NCBI RefSeq assembly: GCF_000317025.1
Contig: NC_019689.1
Span: forward strand, 819,501-883,500
Length of the DNA: 64,000 nt
From: Pleurocapsa sp. PCC 7327
Lineage (GTDB): Bacteria > Cyanobacteriota > Cyanobacteriia > Cyanobacteriales > Microcystaceae
Direction of reading: 5' to 3'
A program made the translations under genes and the position numbers. The notes under the pieces were generated by a model. The model did no database searches. It had not been told where the DNA came from and saw only the letters and a program-made list of their open reading frames with translations. Below are positions 1 through 8,820 of this stretch, piece by piece; the first letter of the stretch is position 1, and the number at the start of each line of letters is the position of its first letter.

Positions 1-61
1 CAGAGTTAGCGTTAAGATCGTTCTAAAATAGATAATCCTCCACCAGCACACGATTAGGCTT

Positions 62-1360
62 ATGGTCATTACAAAACGCGGACTTGTTCTGGGCGCTACA
101 GCAGTCGTACTGACAACAGTCGCCGTAACGGGAGCGGGTCTTCGCCTTTCACAAAGTCAAGCATTTTTTCAGGAAAGCCCGAAAGAGTTAGTCGATGAAG
201 TTTGGCAAATCATCAATCGAACCTATGTCGATGGCACATTTAATAAGGTAGATTGGCGAGCTATCCGCAACGAGTACTTAGGGAGAGAGTATGCTAACAA
301 AGAACAAGCATACAAAGCTATTCGGGAAATGCTGGAGAAACTTGGCGATCCCTACACTCGATTTATGGATCCAGAAGAGTTCCAAAACATGCAAATCGAT
401 ACTTCTGGAGAATTGACGGGAGTAGGCATTCAACTGGCAAAAGATGAGGAAACAGGCGAGCTGACAGTCATAGCTCCGATAGAAGATACTCCAGCCTACA
501 AAGCAGGAATTTTAGCAAAAGATGTCATTGTTAAAATTGATGGCAAAAGTACCAAGGGAATGGAAGTCGATCAAGCCGTGAAGCTGATTCGAGGAAAGCC
601 CGATACTCAAGTCACCATTACCGTCAAGCGAGGCGATCGCGAAATTGATTATCCTCTCACTAGAGCACGAATCGAAATTCATCCAGTACGCGCTCACATT
701 GAAGATACGCCAGCCGGAAAAATTGGTTACATTCGCCTGACTCAGTTTAGTGCTCAAGCTAGCGAGGAAATGCGCCAAGCAATTCAAAACTTTGAAAAAC
801 AAAAGGTAGTAGGTTATATGCTCGACCTACGGTCTAATCCTGGCGGTCTGTTGTACTCTAGCATTGACATCGCTCGGATGTGGCTCGATGAGGGAACGAT
901 CGTATCGACGGTGGATCGACAAGGAGAAGTCGAACGGCAACGAGCTAACGGCAGTGCCCTAACCGATAAACCTTTAGTCGTGTTAGTGGATGGAGGATCG
1001 GCAAGTGCTAGCGAAATTCTCTCTGGTGCTTTACAAGATAACAAGCGTGCCATTGTAGTGGGAACCAAGACTTTTGGGAAAGGGCTGGTTCAATCGGTAC
1101 GCGGATTGGGAGACGGTTCGGGATTAGCTGTAACGATCGCCAAATATTTAACCCCAAGTGGTCGGGATATTAACAAACACGGCATCGATCCCAACGTCGT
1201 GCATGAGTTGTCAGACCAACAGCGCAAAACCCTACAGAAGGATCGCACTCAAATTGGAACGTTTAACGATCCTCAATTTGTCAAGGCATTTGACGTTCTC
1301 AAGCAAGAGATTGCCAAAAAAACGCCAGCTCCTCAAGCGACTAATCAATCAAGCAATTAG
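62..1360 (+). CDS. Carboxyl-terminal processing protease (S41 family, CtpA/B/C type)
   Basis: Serine endoprotease of the tail-specific S41 family; cyanobacterial members act in the lumen or periplasm and one of them matures the D1 C-terminus. The 432-residue protein has an N-terminal hydrophobic segment (about residues 7-26, export signal or anchor), a PDZ domain (about 110-195) and the S41 core. The family catalytic dyad is present as Ser315 in GGSASASE and Lys340 in TFGKG, 25 residues apart as expected. The C-terminal tail is Pro/Gln/Ser rich. The gene stands alone at the left edge. Cyanobacteria usually have three paralogues (CtpA, CtpB, CtpC); I cannot tell which this is, so no symbol is given. 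Confidence 0.93.
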   Translation: MVITKRGLVLGATAVVLTTVAVTGAGLRLSQSQAFFQESPKELVDEVWQIINRTYVDGTFNKVDWRAIRNEYLGREYANKEQAYKAIREMLEKLGDPYTRFMDPEEFQNMQIDTSGELTGVGIQLAKDEETGELTVIAPIEDTPAYKAGILAKDVIVKIDGKSTKGMEVDQAVKLIRGKPDTQVTITVKRGDREIDYPLTRARIEIHPVRAHIEDTPAGKIGYIRLTQFSAQASEEMRQAIQNFEKQKVVGYMLDLRSNPGGLLYSSIDIARMWLDEGTIVSTVDRQGEVERQRANGSALTDKPLVVLVDGGSASASEILSGALQDNKRAIVVGTKTFGKGLVQSVRGLGDGSGLAVTIAKYLTPSGRDINKHGIDPNVVHELSDQQRKTLQKDRTQIGTFNDPQFVKAFDVLKQEIAKKTPAPQATNQSSN

Positions 1361-1488
1361 CGACCCGATAGCTCTGCACGGATGTAACGTCTGGCATCCA
1401 CACCGGTCGCTGTAAGGGCGGGTTGGAATTTATCGCTATTGGGGAAGAGCGATTATGTTAACAATTAACCCACTCCTACTGATAACTG

Positions 1489-1743
1489 TCAACGGGGTTG
1501 GCATTTGCCAGCTCGAATCAGTCCAACCCGACGAGCGATCGCTTCGTCTTGAGAAAGAAAAGGTCCCCATTTTTCTCGAACGTCTAAAACTCGGTCAAGG
1601 TTTGGCGCGACGCTCTCGAGCGCGGTTGCGTTGCCTGCATCATTGTCGGCGGCAACAATTTGACAATGACCATCTTGTGTTTTAACAATATACCAGTGAG
1701 TTGTATTACTCATTGCTGTGGAGAATAGCAAAACGATCGACAA
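1489..1743 (-). CDS. Small conserved cyanobacterial protein of unknown function
   Basis: An 84-residue protein, 74 if translation begins at the internal Met at 1713 (MSNTTHWYIVKT). I prefer the shorter form because the first ten residues look unstructured and the conserved-looking part begins at HWYIVKTQDG. No membrane segment or catalytic motif is visible; the HWYIV...CQIVAADN pattern suggests a small alpha/beta domain. It is divergent from the membrane-protein gene at 1747 with almost no gap, so their promoters must overlap coding sequence. An opposite-strand reading at 1455-1685 is less protein-like. Function unknown. Confidence 0.6.
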   Translation of the reverse strand: MSIVLLFSTAMSNTTHWYIVKTQDGHCQIVAADNDAGNATALESVAPNLDRVLDVREKWGPFLSQDEAIARRVGLIRAGKCQPR

Positions 1744-1746
1744 TTA

Positions 1747-2118
1747 ATGGCTAACCTCGATCCTAACCTGAAAAAGCAAGTGCAGCGGTTATACCAGCTA
1801 ACTGTTTGCACGAGGTGGTTGTTTGTCGTGGGTTGTTGGATGACGCTGGGAAGTTTTGGAATCTGGGGATTGCGAGAAGAAATTCCCCTCTGGCAAGAAC
1901 ATTTTACCTGGGTTGCCGTTCGCTACGCGATCGCCTTCAATCGCATTCCCGCTCTCTGTCTGGCTTTTTGTATCGGAGTAACAGCAGCCGTTTTAGTCTG
2001 GCAAAGCAATCATCGGTTTGGTGGACTTTCTGTCCAGGAAAAGCGGCGATTGGAGAAAGAGGTCAGAAAAATTCACGCCATAGGATCGCGCCATCCTTTG
2101 TGGAAGTGGATTAAATAA
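1747..2118 (+). CDS. Small membrane protein of unknown function
   Basis: A 123-residue protein with two hydrophobic segments (about residues 22-42 and 65-86) and a basic C-terminus ending in HPLWKWIK. It looks like a cyanobacterial two-helix inner-membrane protein. It is convergent with the ABC ATPase gene, with only 5 bases between their ends. No function can be assigned from motifs. Confidence 0.7.
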   Translation: MANLDPNLKKQVQRLYQLTVCTRWLFVVGCWMTLGSFGIWGLREEIPLWQEHFTWVAVRYAIAFNRIPALCLAFCIGVTAAVLVWQSNHRFGGLSVQEKRRLEKEVRKIHAIGSRHPLWKWIK

Positions 2119-2123
2119 CCGTT

Positions 2124-2906
2124 TTACGAACCGACGGGAGCCAGGGGACAAATCTGGAGTCCGACGGGCGTTTTGATGACTGCGACGCGAACGCCAAAAA
2201 CTTGAGCGATTGTCTCTGGAATTAAAACCTCTGCTGGCTTGCCGACGGTGTAAAGGCTGCCCCCTTTTAGCAAGGCCAAGCGATCGCTGTAGCGTGCCGC
2301 TAAATTGATATCGTGCAAGACGGTAATAATTGTCAGTTTTTGCTCCTCGTTAAGTCGCTTTAGTAGTTCGAGCAACTGCAATTGATAATTAATATCTAAA
2401 TAGGTGGTCGGCTCGTCGAGCAGTAAAACTTTGGGATCTTGGGCGAGTGCTAGAGCAAGAAAGGCTCTTTGCCTTTCGCCACCCGATAAATGAGTTACCG
2501 GGCGATCGCGATAGTCTTCGAGTCGGGTTTGCGCGATCGCTTCGTCCACTTTTTGTCGATCCTGGGCATCTAATTCCCATCGCCACCAAGGTTGATGGGG
2601 CGTTCTCCCCAAACTCACCAATTGATAGACGCTTAACCCCACAGGAATCGTTGGCTGTTGCGGTAGAATTGCCATTTTTTGGGCGACAACGTTAGGAGGT
2701 AAATCGCGTACAGCTTTTCCATCCAAAAGAACGATGCCTCCTGTCGGGTTGAGGATGCGGCAGAGAAGTTTCAGAAAAGTCGATTTTCCAGAACCATTGG
2801 CTCCTACCAAGCTCAGCCATTCACCCGTTCGTAGTGCGAGATTGATGTCGCGAACGACTGGCTTGGTATCGTATCCACCCGCAAGATGTTGAGTTTCTAT
2901 TGGCAT
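2124..2906 (-). CDS. ABC transporter ATPase, FecE/FhuC (iron-siderophore/B12) type
   Basis: The 260-residue nucleotide-binding subunit of an importer resembling the ferric-siderophore, haem and cobalamin class. Visible motifs: Walker A GANGSGKST (35-43), Q-loop in LPQQP (81-85), signature LSGGE (140-144), Walker B VLLLDEP (160-166) and a switch His in VLHD. The PQQP and LGRTPHQ region is typical of the FecE/BtuD branch. No permease or binding-protein gene lies in the window, so the partners are elsewhere. The substrate cannot be read from the ATPase alone. It ends 10 bases from the response-regulator gene on the same strand, so co-transcription is possible. Confidence 0.88.
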   Translation of the reverse strand: MPIETQHLAGGYDTKPVVRDINLALRTGEWLSLVGANGSGKSTFLKLLCRILNPTGGIVLLDGKAVRDLPPNVVAQKMAILPQQPTIPVGLSVYQLVSLGRTPHQPWWRWELDAQDRQKVDEAIAQTRLEDYRDRPVTHLSGGERQRAFLALALAQDPKVLLLDEPTTYLDINYQLQLLELLKRLNEEQKLTIITVLHDINLAARYSDRLALLKGGSLYTVGKPAEVLIPETIAQVFGVRVAVIKTPVGLQICPLAPVGS

Positions 2907-2916
2907 TGGAGATTGG

Positions 2917-4206
2917 TTATGTTAAATATCTAAAAACCATTTTGACTAACTCTGCTTGAGTAAATGGTTTAGTCATATAATCTGTCGCTCCTGCAATTCT
3001 CGCTTTAGCGCGATCGATCAAACCTGTATTGCCTGTTACCATGACGATTGGCGTATTCTGAAACAGGGAATGATTTCTGATCAGGCGACAAAGTTTATAG
3101 CCATCGATCCCTGGCATGCCAACGTCCATCAAAATCATATCGGGTTTAATGCGGATAATTTCTCTGAGCGCTTTACCGGAATCGTTAATTGCATGAACTT
3201 CGAGATCGTAATTTTCTAAAAAGCGGTTAATTTCTTTCAAAATAGTCGGGCTATCATCAATGCAAATAACTTTATAGGTTTTTTGCACTCCTGTTACTTG
3301 GGGCAAGCCAGCTAACGTAATATTAGAGAGCGTGTTCTTAGCGGAAGTTTCCTGAGTTGGCTTGACAATCGTCGGCTCGGAAACAAAAATTGATGCACTA
3401 TCAAGAGTCGGAATTTTGGGCAGGCGATCGAAAGGAGGCTGAGGATCGCGCAAGACAACGAATTTATCTTTAATCAAAGGATAAAGCCCTTGCGCCAATC
3501 TTAGCTCGTCTTTTTTAGTCAAAACGGCAAGCTGACGAAAACTAAAGCCTTTCAAAAGCTTGCTGAGTTTCTCGCCTTTGTCGGGGGGAAGTTTCTGTTG
3601 AGCGTGAGCTAGGCTGACAAAATAGGGACGCTGTTCTGGCGACGAGATCGCAGAACTCATAGCTTGCCAACAGCTTAACCTTTGCTGACATTCTTCAACA
3701 AAAGGCTGTACTTCAAAACGGCAAAACTTAGGGTACTTTTCATTATTAGAGATGAATTGATAAGCGCCCTCTTGTAATAATAAGTAGGACTCAAACACTT
3801 CTTGAGTGATATTTTTAAGCAACTCGGCTGCCTGTTCTGGTTTGAGATGCTCTTGCTCGACTAGCCAACAGATCGCTAAATAATCCGGGCAGATATTGGG
3901 ATTGCTTGGCGATTCAGATTCAAAGTTCACTCTGGCTTGGGTGCGAACGGCGCTAGTCAGCGTAGGAATTTCGTCGCTCAAACGACGTAAATGACGTTCT
4001 AAGCGCTCGAAAGGGTCGAGGGAATGGGTAGCGTAGATTAATTTTCCCAGATTGAAATAAATCTGCCACTCTACTGAATTGTGAGAGATTCGTAAATATC
4101 CATTAGCTTGAGAGCTAGATATCTGTTCTAATAATTTGATAGGAGAAACATTTTGCTGGTTTCGACCGTTTTCAGCCGGAAATTGGTCAATTATTGCGGG
4201 GTTCAT
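2917..4206 (-). CDS. PatA-type response regulator (PATAN/DUF4388 domain plus CheY-like receiver)
   Basis: A 429-residue two-domain regulator of the cyanobacterial PatA family, used in phototaxis and pilus control (PixG, TaxP) and in Anabaena heterocyst patterning. The N-terminal part (about 20-120) resembles the PATAN fold, followed by a helical linker. The receiver domain covers about 311-429, with the acidic pocket in CIDDS, phospho-acceptor Asp361 in LMDVGMPG, Thr391 in VTGNTG and Lys413 in TKPF, so it should be phosphorylatable. No CheY, CheW or histidine kinase lies beside it, so its pathway is unknown. It sits downstream of rpoC1 on the same strand, separated by 234 bases. Confidence 0.88.
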   Translation of the reverse strand: MNPAIIDQFPAENGRNQQNVSPIKLLEQISSSQANGYLRISHNSVEWQIYFNLGKLIYATHSLDPFERLERHLRRLSDEIPTLTSAVRTQARVNFESESPSNPNICPDYLAICWLVEQEHLKPEQAAELLKNITQEVFESYLLLQEGAYQFISNNEKYPKFCRFEVQPFVEECQQRLSCWQAMSSAISSPEQRPYFVSLAHAQQKLPPDKGEKLSKLLKGFSFRQLAVLTKKDELRLAQGLYPLIKDKFVVLRDPQPPFDRLPKIPTLDSASIFVSEPTIVKPTQETSAKNTLSNITLAGLPQVTGVQKTYKVICIDDSPTILKEINRFLENYDLEVHAINDSGKALREIIRIKPDMILMDVGMPGIDGYKLCRLIRNHSLFQNTPIVMVTGNTGLIDRAKARIAGATDYMTKPFTQAELVKMVFRYLT

Positions 4207-4440
4207 AATAGAGGAGTCCTAACGATTATTGCGATGACAGCTACCGTTTTCTGTATAATTCCCTGCGATGACCAAAATCTAACAGCACAATAAAAAAATT
4301 GCCTGTACCCAACTTTTTCCTATCTTAAAATCGGTAGAAACGCACGACTGTCCGGCAATAGCCAATAAAAACTGGCGATCGCTAGGATACAACAATATTC
4401 GCTCGCGATCGCCAATCACCAACAATTGAGTTTCTATTCG

Positions 4441-6318
4441 TTAGACTGCCAGCGCATCCTGGATAGTCTTGTTATAGATAATCCGACCCGGCGTAGTGCG
4501 AATAAATTGAGAGAGCATTTGTCCGTCAGCGCTTTCTCTGACCTTGCGCTCTCGATAGTGTTTGATGACGCTGCCATCATCGAGTTTTTCTATCTTGAGA
4601 ACTTCTGTATCCGGTTCTTCCGTCTCTACTTCATCGTTATGGCGTACCCAAATATAAGCGTGCAGGTCTACATATCCTTGGTCGTAAGCTTTTAAAGCAT
4701 CGTCGAGGCTAGCAAAATGCCGTTCTGCGCCTTTTTGAGCCTTAGGATTTTCCGCCGTCAGATAGTAGCATCCCAACACCATATCCTGTGAGGGAGCGAC
4801 GATAGGACGACCCGTTGCTGGAGAGAGAATGTTATGACAAGCCAGCATCAGTAGGCGTGCCTCAGATTGAGATTCCAGAGACAGAGGAACGTGAACCGCC
4901 ATTTGGTCGCCGTCAAAGTCAGCGTTAAAAGCAGGACAGACCAACGGATGTAATTGAATGGCACGACCTTCTACCAAAATCGGTTCAAATGCCTGAATCC
5001 CCAAGCGGTGAAGGGTTGGGGCGCGGTTGAGTAAAACTGGGTGTCCCGTAATCACTTCTTCCAAAACGTTCCAGACGCTGGGATCGCCTCGTTGAATCAG
5101 CTTCTTCGCCGCCTTGATATTGTTGACCATTCCCAGCTTGATGAGGCGATGAATCACGAAGGGTTGAAAAAGTTCGATCGCCATTTCGCGAGGCAAACCG
5201 CACTGATAAATTTTCAGTTTGGGACCGACGACGATCACGGAGCGACCGGAGTAGTCAACCCGCTTTCCGAGTAGGTTTTGGCGGAAACGACCCTGCTTTC
5301 CTTCGATAATGTCCGAGAGCGATTTGAGGGCGCGATTGTTTGCCCCTACTACGGTACGACCGCGCCGTCCGTTGTCTATAAGAGCGTCAACCGCTTCCTG
5401 TAGCATCCGCTTCTCGTTGCGGACGATAATTTCTGGCGCGAGGATTTCTTGCAAGCGCGAGAGGCGGTTGTTTCGGTTAATCACCCGTCGATAAAGGTCA
5501 TTGAGGTCGGAGGTGGCAAAGCGACCGCCATCGAGTTGCACCATCGGACGCAGGTCGGGCGGAATTACGGGAATCACGCTCAGCACCATCCATTCCGGTT
5601 TAGAGCCGGTGGCGATAAAGTTGTCGATCACCCTCAAGCGTTTGATGAGCTTCGCCCGTTTTTGTCCTTTGCTCTCGATGATTTCTTCGCGCAGTTTTTC
5701 GGCGACCTCTTCTAAATTTATTTCTTGGAGTAGGCGTTGAATTGCCTCAGCACCAATACCGACTTCGATATTGTAGAGTTCGGAGTCTTCGGCATAGATT
5801 TGCTCTTCAATCTCTAGCCATTGATCTTCCGTGAGCAGTTGCTTGTAGGTGAGGTTAGCTGCATTGCCGGGGTTGAGAACGACATAGGCATTGAAATAGA
5901 CAATCTGCTCTACATCTCTCAAGGGCATATCCAGCAGGATGCTGAGATAGCTGGGAATGCCTTTAAGATACCATACGTGAGTTACTGGAGCCGCTAGCTT
6001 GATAAAACCCATGCGGTGACGGCGGACGCGGGATTCGGTAACTTCTACCCCACAGCGTTCGCAAACGATACCCCGGTGACGCACTCGCTTGTACTTACCG
6101 CACCAACACTCCCAGTCTTTGGACGGACCAAAAATGCGCTCGCAAAAAAGCCCGTCCATTTCGGGTTTTAGGGTTCGATAGTTGATAGTTTCGGGTTTAG
6201 TAACTTCTCCGACGACTACGCCATTGGGTAACGTTCTTTCTCCCCACTGACGAATCCGCTCTGGAGAAGCCAACCCAATCTTAACGTAGTCAAACCGTTG
6301 TTCTACTTGAGTTCTCAT
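4441..6318 (-). CDS. rpoC1: DNA-directed RNA polymerase gamma subunit
   Basis: In cyanobacteria the bacterial beta-prime subunit is split; this is its N-terminal part, RpoC1. I place the start at 6318 ([15 protein letters not shown]) because that is where the family begins; a frame open to 6366 would add 16 residues. The product is 625 residues. From this start the zinc-binding cysteines are C71, C73, C86 and C89, and the catalytic magnesium loop NADFDGD is at 465-471. The gene is not flanked by rpoB or rpoC2: a PatA-like regulator lies downstream and a MerR-type gene diverges upstream. A similar detachment is known in Synechocystis PCC 6803. Confidence 0.97.
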   Translation of the reverse strand: MRTQVEQRFDYVKIGLASPERIRQWGERTLPNGVVVGEVTKPETINYRTLKPEMDGLFCERIFGPSKDWECWCGKYKRVRHRGIVCERCGVEVTESRVRRHRMGFIKLAAPVTHVWYLKGIPSYLSILLDMPLRDVEQIVYFNAYVVLNPGNAANLTYKQLLTEDQWLEIEEQIYAEDSELYNIEVGIGAEAIQRLLQEINLEEVAEKLREEIIESKGQKRAKLIKRLRVIDNFIATGSKPEWMVLSVIPVIPPDLRPMVQLDGGRFATSDLNDLYRRVINRNNRLSRLQEILAPEIIVRNEKRMLQEAVDALIDNGRRGRTVVGANNRALKSLSDIIEGKQGRFRQNLLGKRVDYSGRSVIVVGPKLKIYQCGLPREMAIELFQPFVIHRLIKLGMVNNIKAAKKLIQRGDPSVWNVLEEVITGHPVLLNRAPTLHRLGIQAFEPILVEGRAIQLHPLVCPAFNADFDGDQMAVHVPLSLESQSEARLLMLACHNILSPATGRPIVAPSQDMVLGCYYLTAENPKAQKGAERHFASLDDALKAYDQGYVDLHAYIWVRHNDEVETEEPDTEVLKIEKLDDGSVIKHYRERKVRESADGQMLSQFIRTTPGRIIYNKTIQDALAV

Positions 6319-6610
6319 TACTGTTCTTTCTGTTGGTGAGATTCTAGTTTGAGGCTGTGAGAGCAATTGAAGGAGCGTCGCGACTTCTGCGAGCTTTGCT
6401 GTTAACTAATAACTAAACTGAGTTCAGATCCAACCACAAATAAATAGCCTATAAACCTAACATAGGCTCTAAGATTATACAATTAATTCTTTCCAAATGA
6501 CAGAAGCGATCGCGCGCTCGATAAAAATCCGAAAAACCAAGTTGGCTTGCGATCGCGTTATTGAGTAAAGCTGTGCGAAGCGAAAATTCTACGAATATAC
6601 TAACATTGGC
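6319..6610. promoter_or_regulatory. Divergent promoter region of rpoC1 and the coaR-like gene
   Basis: 292 bases without a gene. It must hold the rpoC1 promoter (minus strand) and that of the MerR-like gene (plus strand). Seen directly: a perfect 7-base inverted repeat AGCCTAT (6446-6452) / ATAGGCT (6462-6468) in the rpoC1 leader, and two HIP1-type GCGATCGC sites. I cannot place a clear -35/-10 pair. Confidence 0.4.
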
Positions 6611-7711
6611 ATGAGCGATCGCTATTTAACCATCAAAGACCTGACAAAAGCCGTTGGCGGCGGGTTAACTCCTCGGATGGCGAGACGCTATCATGCCTCT
6701 GGATTGCTACCAGAAGTCAAGCGCAGCGAGGGCAATTATCGACTCTATAGTGCAGAAGACGTACAGCGTCTCCAGCGCATCATGGCACTGAAACAACAAG
6801 GATTTCAGCTATCCCATATTCGCAAATTATTAGAAGAGGAATCTTCTGAGGGTGATACTCTCAGTTCGATCCTACAACAGCAGTATCAGTTAGTCATCCA
6901 AAAATTGACGCGATTGCGGCGCACGGCATCGGCGTTAGAGGGATTATTGGGACGCGATCGCCATTGTCAACAAGTGCAAGCAGAAGCTCTCGCCCAACTG
7001 CGGCACTTAAAAATAGAAACCGCCGACGGACTCGATACGATCGAAAAGCTGTGGCAGAGTTGGGACGTTGCCGCAGATAATCATCCAGAAGTTTTTAGCG
7101 AATCCCTACAACAATTATCACCCGATTTATCTAATCGTTCTAAGATTGAAGTCGATTTGCTTTCAAAATTAGTCTTAGCCAGCGGCGATGTCAGTTTGGT
7201 CAACTTCGTGCGAGTGGGACAAAGCGCGATCGCAGCGGCACGCGATCGCCTCAAAACTGGCTGTCAAGTCGTTGGCGACATTCCTGCCGTTGTCCGCGCG
7301 CTCGATCGCGTTCGCCTGCAACATCTCAATTGCACCGTCGAAACCCTAATTTCTAACCCTCACGTTATCAGTGCTACTGATGCCGAAACCCAATTCTGAC
7401 GGGAGCAACAGCAGTTAAATCCTTGGCAATTCGAGCCGGGATGCATTTTAGTCATCGACTATGCGCCTTCGGTTCTTCTATCTGCCTTAGAAGCGAGCAA
7501 ACGAGGAATATTACAACCCGCTTTAGTCATCGGCATGCCAATTGGCTTTAGCCACGCTCCCGCCGCCAAGCGTCGTTTAATGCTCTCTAGCGTTCCTTAC
7601 ATAACGGTTGAGGGATCTTTGGGAGGCGGTTTACTAGCGGCAACTGCCCTCAATGCCTTAGCCGAATCTTTGCTAGAAAAACCTGACTGTCATTGCTATC
7701 TCAGTCGATAA
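6611..7711 (+). pseudogene. coaR: CoaR-type MerR regulator with CbiC-like sensor domain, interrupted by an in-frame TGA
   Basis: CoaR is a MerR-family activator whose C-terminus resembles precorrin-8X methylmutase (CbiC/CobH); in Synechocystis it senses cobalt and activates the CoaT exporter. Residues 1-75 here form the winged-helix DNA-binding domain (GNYRLYSAEDV) and about 100-262 form the first half of the CbiC-like domain. A TGA at 7397-7399 stops translation after 262 residues. The same frame then stays open for 103 more codons to TAA at 7709-7711 and encodes the rest of the domain (VIGMPIGFS, GSLGGG) and a terminal Cys-His-Cys at codons 360-362, the motif known in CoaR to be needed for cobalt sensing. 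A full-length product would be 366 residues. At the position of the methylmutase catalytic His there is Leu189, as expected for a sensor. No coaT is adjacent. Confidence 0.85.
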
Positions 7712-7712
7712 A

Positions 7713-8237
7713 TTATCTGGCATTGCCGGGAATATTGAGCGGCTGTCCGTTGCGATCGCAAACTAAAATATCCCACTGACCGTTTTTAGCGACTTCAAAG
7801 GCAATCCGGGAACCATCGGTACTAATGGTTGGATTTCTCACTTCTGCTGGCAAATTTTCCGTTAAATTTCGCTTTTGCTGCGTTTCGCGATCGTAGAGAT
7901 AAATATCCGCTCGTCCCTGACGGCTTCCTGCAAAAACAATATAGCGACCGTCTTCAGAAATTGCAGGATGAGAGGCAATCTCATCGAGGGAATTGAGTCC
8001 CGGCAAATCGATGAGTTGCCGTCTGCGAGCGTCAAACAGATAGACATCTTGGGAACCATTGCGATCCGACACAAAAACAATATACGGTGCATTCACTTGA
8101 GGAGATAATTCCGAGTTGGGGCTATTCAAACTTCGTCCCCCCGGATCGAAGGGAAAGTTAAGGAAGCGGGGATAGCCAGTACAACTGCTTAACAAACTCG
8201 TCAGAACAACAATTAAAACTAAGACAGGGCGCTTCAC
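7713..8237 (-). CDS. TolB-like lipoprotein with three beta-propeller blades (second of pair)
   Basis: A 174-residue predicted lipoprotein. I use the GTG at 8237 because it gives a proper lipoprotein signal (VKRPVLVLIVVLTSLLSSC, lipobox LSSC) and overlaps the TGA of the upstream gene by four bases (GTGA), the usual sign of translational coupling. The mature part has three repeats of the PD40/TolB type (YIVFVSDRNG, YIVFAGSRQG, RIAFEVAKNG, each followed by a D(I/V)...D strand). TolB propellers have six blades, so this is half of one. The upstream gene encodes a second three-blade lipoprotein. Its end is one base from the end of the convergent coaR-like frame. Molecular role unknown; probably a periplasmic scaffold. 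Confidence 0.8.
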   Translation of the reverse strand: MKRPVLVLIVVLTSLLSSCTGYPRFLNFPFDPGGRSLNSPNSELSPQVNAPYIVFVSDRNGSQDVYLFDARRRQLIDLPGLNSLDEIASHPAISEDGRYIVFAGSRQGRADIYLYDRETQQKRNLTENLPAEVRNPTISTDGSRIAFEVAKNGQWDILVCDRNGQPLNIPGNAR

Positions 8238-8809
8238 GTTGGTAGATTTTTTTGAGGGTTCTCTACTGGAGTGCCATCTGGAATATCTAACTCGATTAAA
8301 GGACCGCGATCGAGCACTTCGATATCCCATTGTCCTCGACGAGAGGTTTCAAACACAATATAGCGACCGTCTGGACTAATTTGGGGATTTCTCACCCAAC
8401 TGCGATACCCTTGAGTTACCAATTCCGAACGCCTGGTTATTCGGTCGTATAGAACGATATCTGGTCGTCCCTGAAGGCTGGCAATATAAACGATATAGCG
8501 AGCAGTACGGCTCAGACTGGGACTTTCAGCAACAACATCGCTGCGGTTGAGTCCTGAAGGATTGTCATATCGCTTCTCTTGGAGATTGTAGAGTACAATT
8601 TGATTGCTTCCATTGCGATTGGAAACAAAAGCCAGCCAGCGACCATCCCCGCTTAACGCTGGCTGCTCGTCATTATAACGACTATTGAGAGTAGCTGGAC
8701 CCACTTGACGAGGAGCGATGCCGCAAGATGCCAGCAAGCCAATCAGAATCCCTGCCGCTCCCCAGGTAATCGGGCGAAGAAAATGAACGATTGAAGTAGA
8801 ACGTGTCAC
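8234..8809 (-). CDS. TolB-like lipoprotein with three beta-propeller blades (first of pair)
   Basis: A 191-residue predicted lipoprotein with an N-terminal signal ending in a lipobox LLASC. Three PD40 blades follow: WLAFVSNRNGSNQ, YIVYIASLQGRPD and YIVFETSRRGQWD, with linkers PALSGDGR, PSLSRTAR and PQISPDGR. It is clearly a paralogue of the next gene, sharing blade order and the QWDI ending of blade three. It lies 11 bases after the Ycf66 gene on the same strand and overlaps the second lipoprotein gene by four bases, so the three form one operon. The gene order argues that the two lipoproteins work together. Confidence 0.8.
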   Translation of the reverse strand: MTRSTSIVHFLRPITWGAAGILIGLLASCGIAPRQVGPATLNSRYNDEQPALSGDGRWLAFVSNRNGSNQIVLYNLQEKRYDNPSGLNRSDVVAESPSLSRTARYIVYIASLQGRPDIVLYDRITRRSELVTQGYRSWVRNPQISPDGRYIVFETSRRGQWDIEVLDRGPLIELDIPDGTPVENPQKNLPT

Positions 8810-8820
8810 TGCGATCGCAA

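Noticed and set aside
1455-1685. Plus-strand frame opposite the small conserved gene at 1489-1743
   Set aside because: Low-complexity, Arg/Leu-rich reading without domain features; the minus-strand frame looks like a real protein.
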